DNA of 5,361 nucleotides from Methanobacteriota archaeon (GTDB lineage Archaea > Thermoplasmatota > Thermoplasmata > RBG-16-68-12). How positions within the stretch are numbered: the first letter of the stretch is position 1; the number at the start of each line of letters is the position of its first letter. Below are positions 5,027-5,361 of this stretch, piece by piece. Where the stretch lies: positions 1 through 5,361 of the forward strand of contig VBLR01000062.1 of NCBI GenBank assembly GCA_005878665.1, in the 5' to 3' direction. Both the position numbers and the translations under genes were made by a program. The notes under the pieces are model-generated. The model was not told the origin of the DNA and made no database searches. It saw only the letters and a list, made by a program, of their open reading frames with translations.

Positions 5027-5041
5027 ACCCGTAGAGGGTCG
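5025..5041. repeat. Perfect short hairpin between two minus-strand genes
   Basis: CGACCC (5025-5030), GTAGA loop, GGGTCG (5036-5041): a perfect 6-base stem with a 5-base loop. On the minus strand it begins 19 bases after the stop of the partial gene and lies just upstream of the YaaA-like promoter. It may be a transcript end for the upstream gene or a binding dyad. The bases after it on the minus strand (CAAGAGC) contain no T-run, so a rho-independent terminator is not supported. Confidence 0.4.
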
Positions 5042-5060
5042 AAGTCAGGCACGTTGAAAC

Positions 5061-5361
5061 CTAGCGGGCGACGGCAGGACCCTCGGTCGGTCCCCCGCCG
5101 GTTTTCGCCGACAGCCACCGCGCGACGACGTCTTCGTGGCCCCGCGCATACGCGGTCGTCGGCACGGACCGTGGATCCTGCCACGAGAGTTCTGTGTACC
5201 ACGGTGGGACGCGGATCCCATATTCCTTCGGCGGCGTCCCGTCGACGAAGAACCAAATGTCGTAGTGCATCTCCCCGGGCACCATCTTGGACGGATAGAA
5301 ATCCGTCTCAGACCGGGGTTCGGAATATCTCAAACCGTGAATCCCGAGGGCTTCCTCCCCG
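5061..5361 (-). CDS. Partial hypothetical protein, possible Nudix hydrolase C-terminus
   Basis: A minus-strand frame is open from the right edge to TAG (5063-5061), giving 99 residues; the start is outside the window. It begins GEEALGIHGLRYSEPRSETD, continues to MHYDIWFFVDGTP and PPWYTELSWQDPRSV, and ends with a Gly/Pro/Ala-rich tail. The EE-x-x-GI at the edge, a following strand, then H-Y-D-I-W-F-F-V and an E-L-S-W step about 20 residues later recall the segment after the Nudix box (REUxEExGU, then a strand, then E-x-x-W). The fit is not exact: EEALGI has one residue more than EExGU, and the Arg-Glu that would decide it lies off the edge. A TTG at 5333 could serve as a start, but there is no Shine-Dalgarno or TATA-like element before it and the frame is uninterrupted, so a partial gene is more likely. 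It is followed by the YaaA-like gene on the same strand after 72 bases. Confidence 0.6.
   Translation of the reverse strand, partial: GEEALGIHGLRYSEPRSETDFYPSKMVPGEMHYDIWFFVDGTPPKEYGIRVPPWYTELSWQDPRSVPTTAYARGHEDVVARWLSAKTGGGPTEGPAVAR

Noticed and set aside
5025..5041. Rho-independent terminator
   Set aside because: The stem is perfect but no T-run follows on either strand, so only a hairpin or dyad is reported.
4750..5256. 168-codon minus-strand open frame bridging the partial gene and the YaaA-like gene
   Set aside because: It uses a different frame from both supported genes, spans their intergenic gap, and is Arg-rich with no domain.
1..5361. tRNA, rRNA, CRISPR array, insertion sequence or phage signature
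   Set aside because: No repeated spacers, no transposase or integrase motifs, no long terminal repeats and no cloverleaf-like segments were seen on reading both strands.

Overview
The window is GC-rich (clearly above 60% by eye) and densely coding, with gaps of 6 to about 100 bases. It looks like a chromosomal segment of a prokaryote. An archaeon is the better guess. Several start codons lack a Shine-Dalgarno sequence but have a short AT-rich, TATA-like element 26-31 nt upstream, as expected for leaderless archaeal transcripts. A high-GC lineage of Thermoplasmatota would fit, but that is inference; no rRNA or other taxonomic marker is present. No tRNA, CRISPR array, insertion sequence or phage gene was found.

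Layout: (1) 1-183 (+), the C-terminal 60 residues of a MOSC-domain protein whose start lies before the window. (2) 268-1929 (+), a 553-residue DUF885-type zinc metallopeptidase with an unusual HEEYGH active-site motif. (3) 2029-3219 (+), a GcvT-fold, folate-dependent methyltransferase or demethylase that most resembles DmdA (dimethylsulfoniopropionate demethylase). (4) 3982-3242 (-), a short-chain dehydrogenase with features of quinonoid dihydropteridine reductase, tail to tail with (3). (5) 4038-4370 (+), a small helical protein I do not recognise, divergent from (4) across a 55-base gap. (6) 4988-4377 (-), a YaaA/UPF0246-family (peroxide-stress type) protein, tail to tail with (5) at a 6-base gap. 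(7) 5361-5061 (-), the C-terminal 99 residues of a protein running off the window, possibly a Nudix hydrolase.

There is no obvious long operon, because orientation changes often and most genes seem to have their own promoter. The most suggestive functional pair is the GcvT/DmdA-like protein beside the dihydropteridine-reductase-like SDR: one should use a reduced pterin cofactor and the other may regenerate one. The two are convergent rather than co-transcribed, so the link is only a hypothesis. The other oddity is the metallopeptidase, whose zinc motif is one residue shorter than the HExxPGH I know for DUF885.
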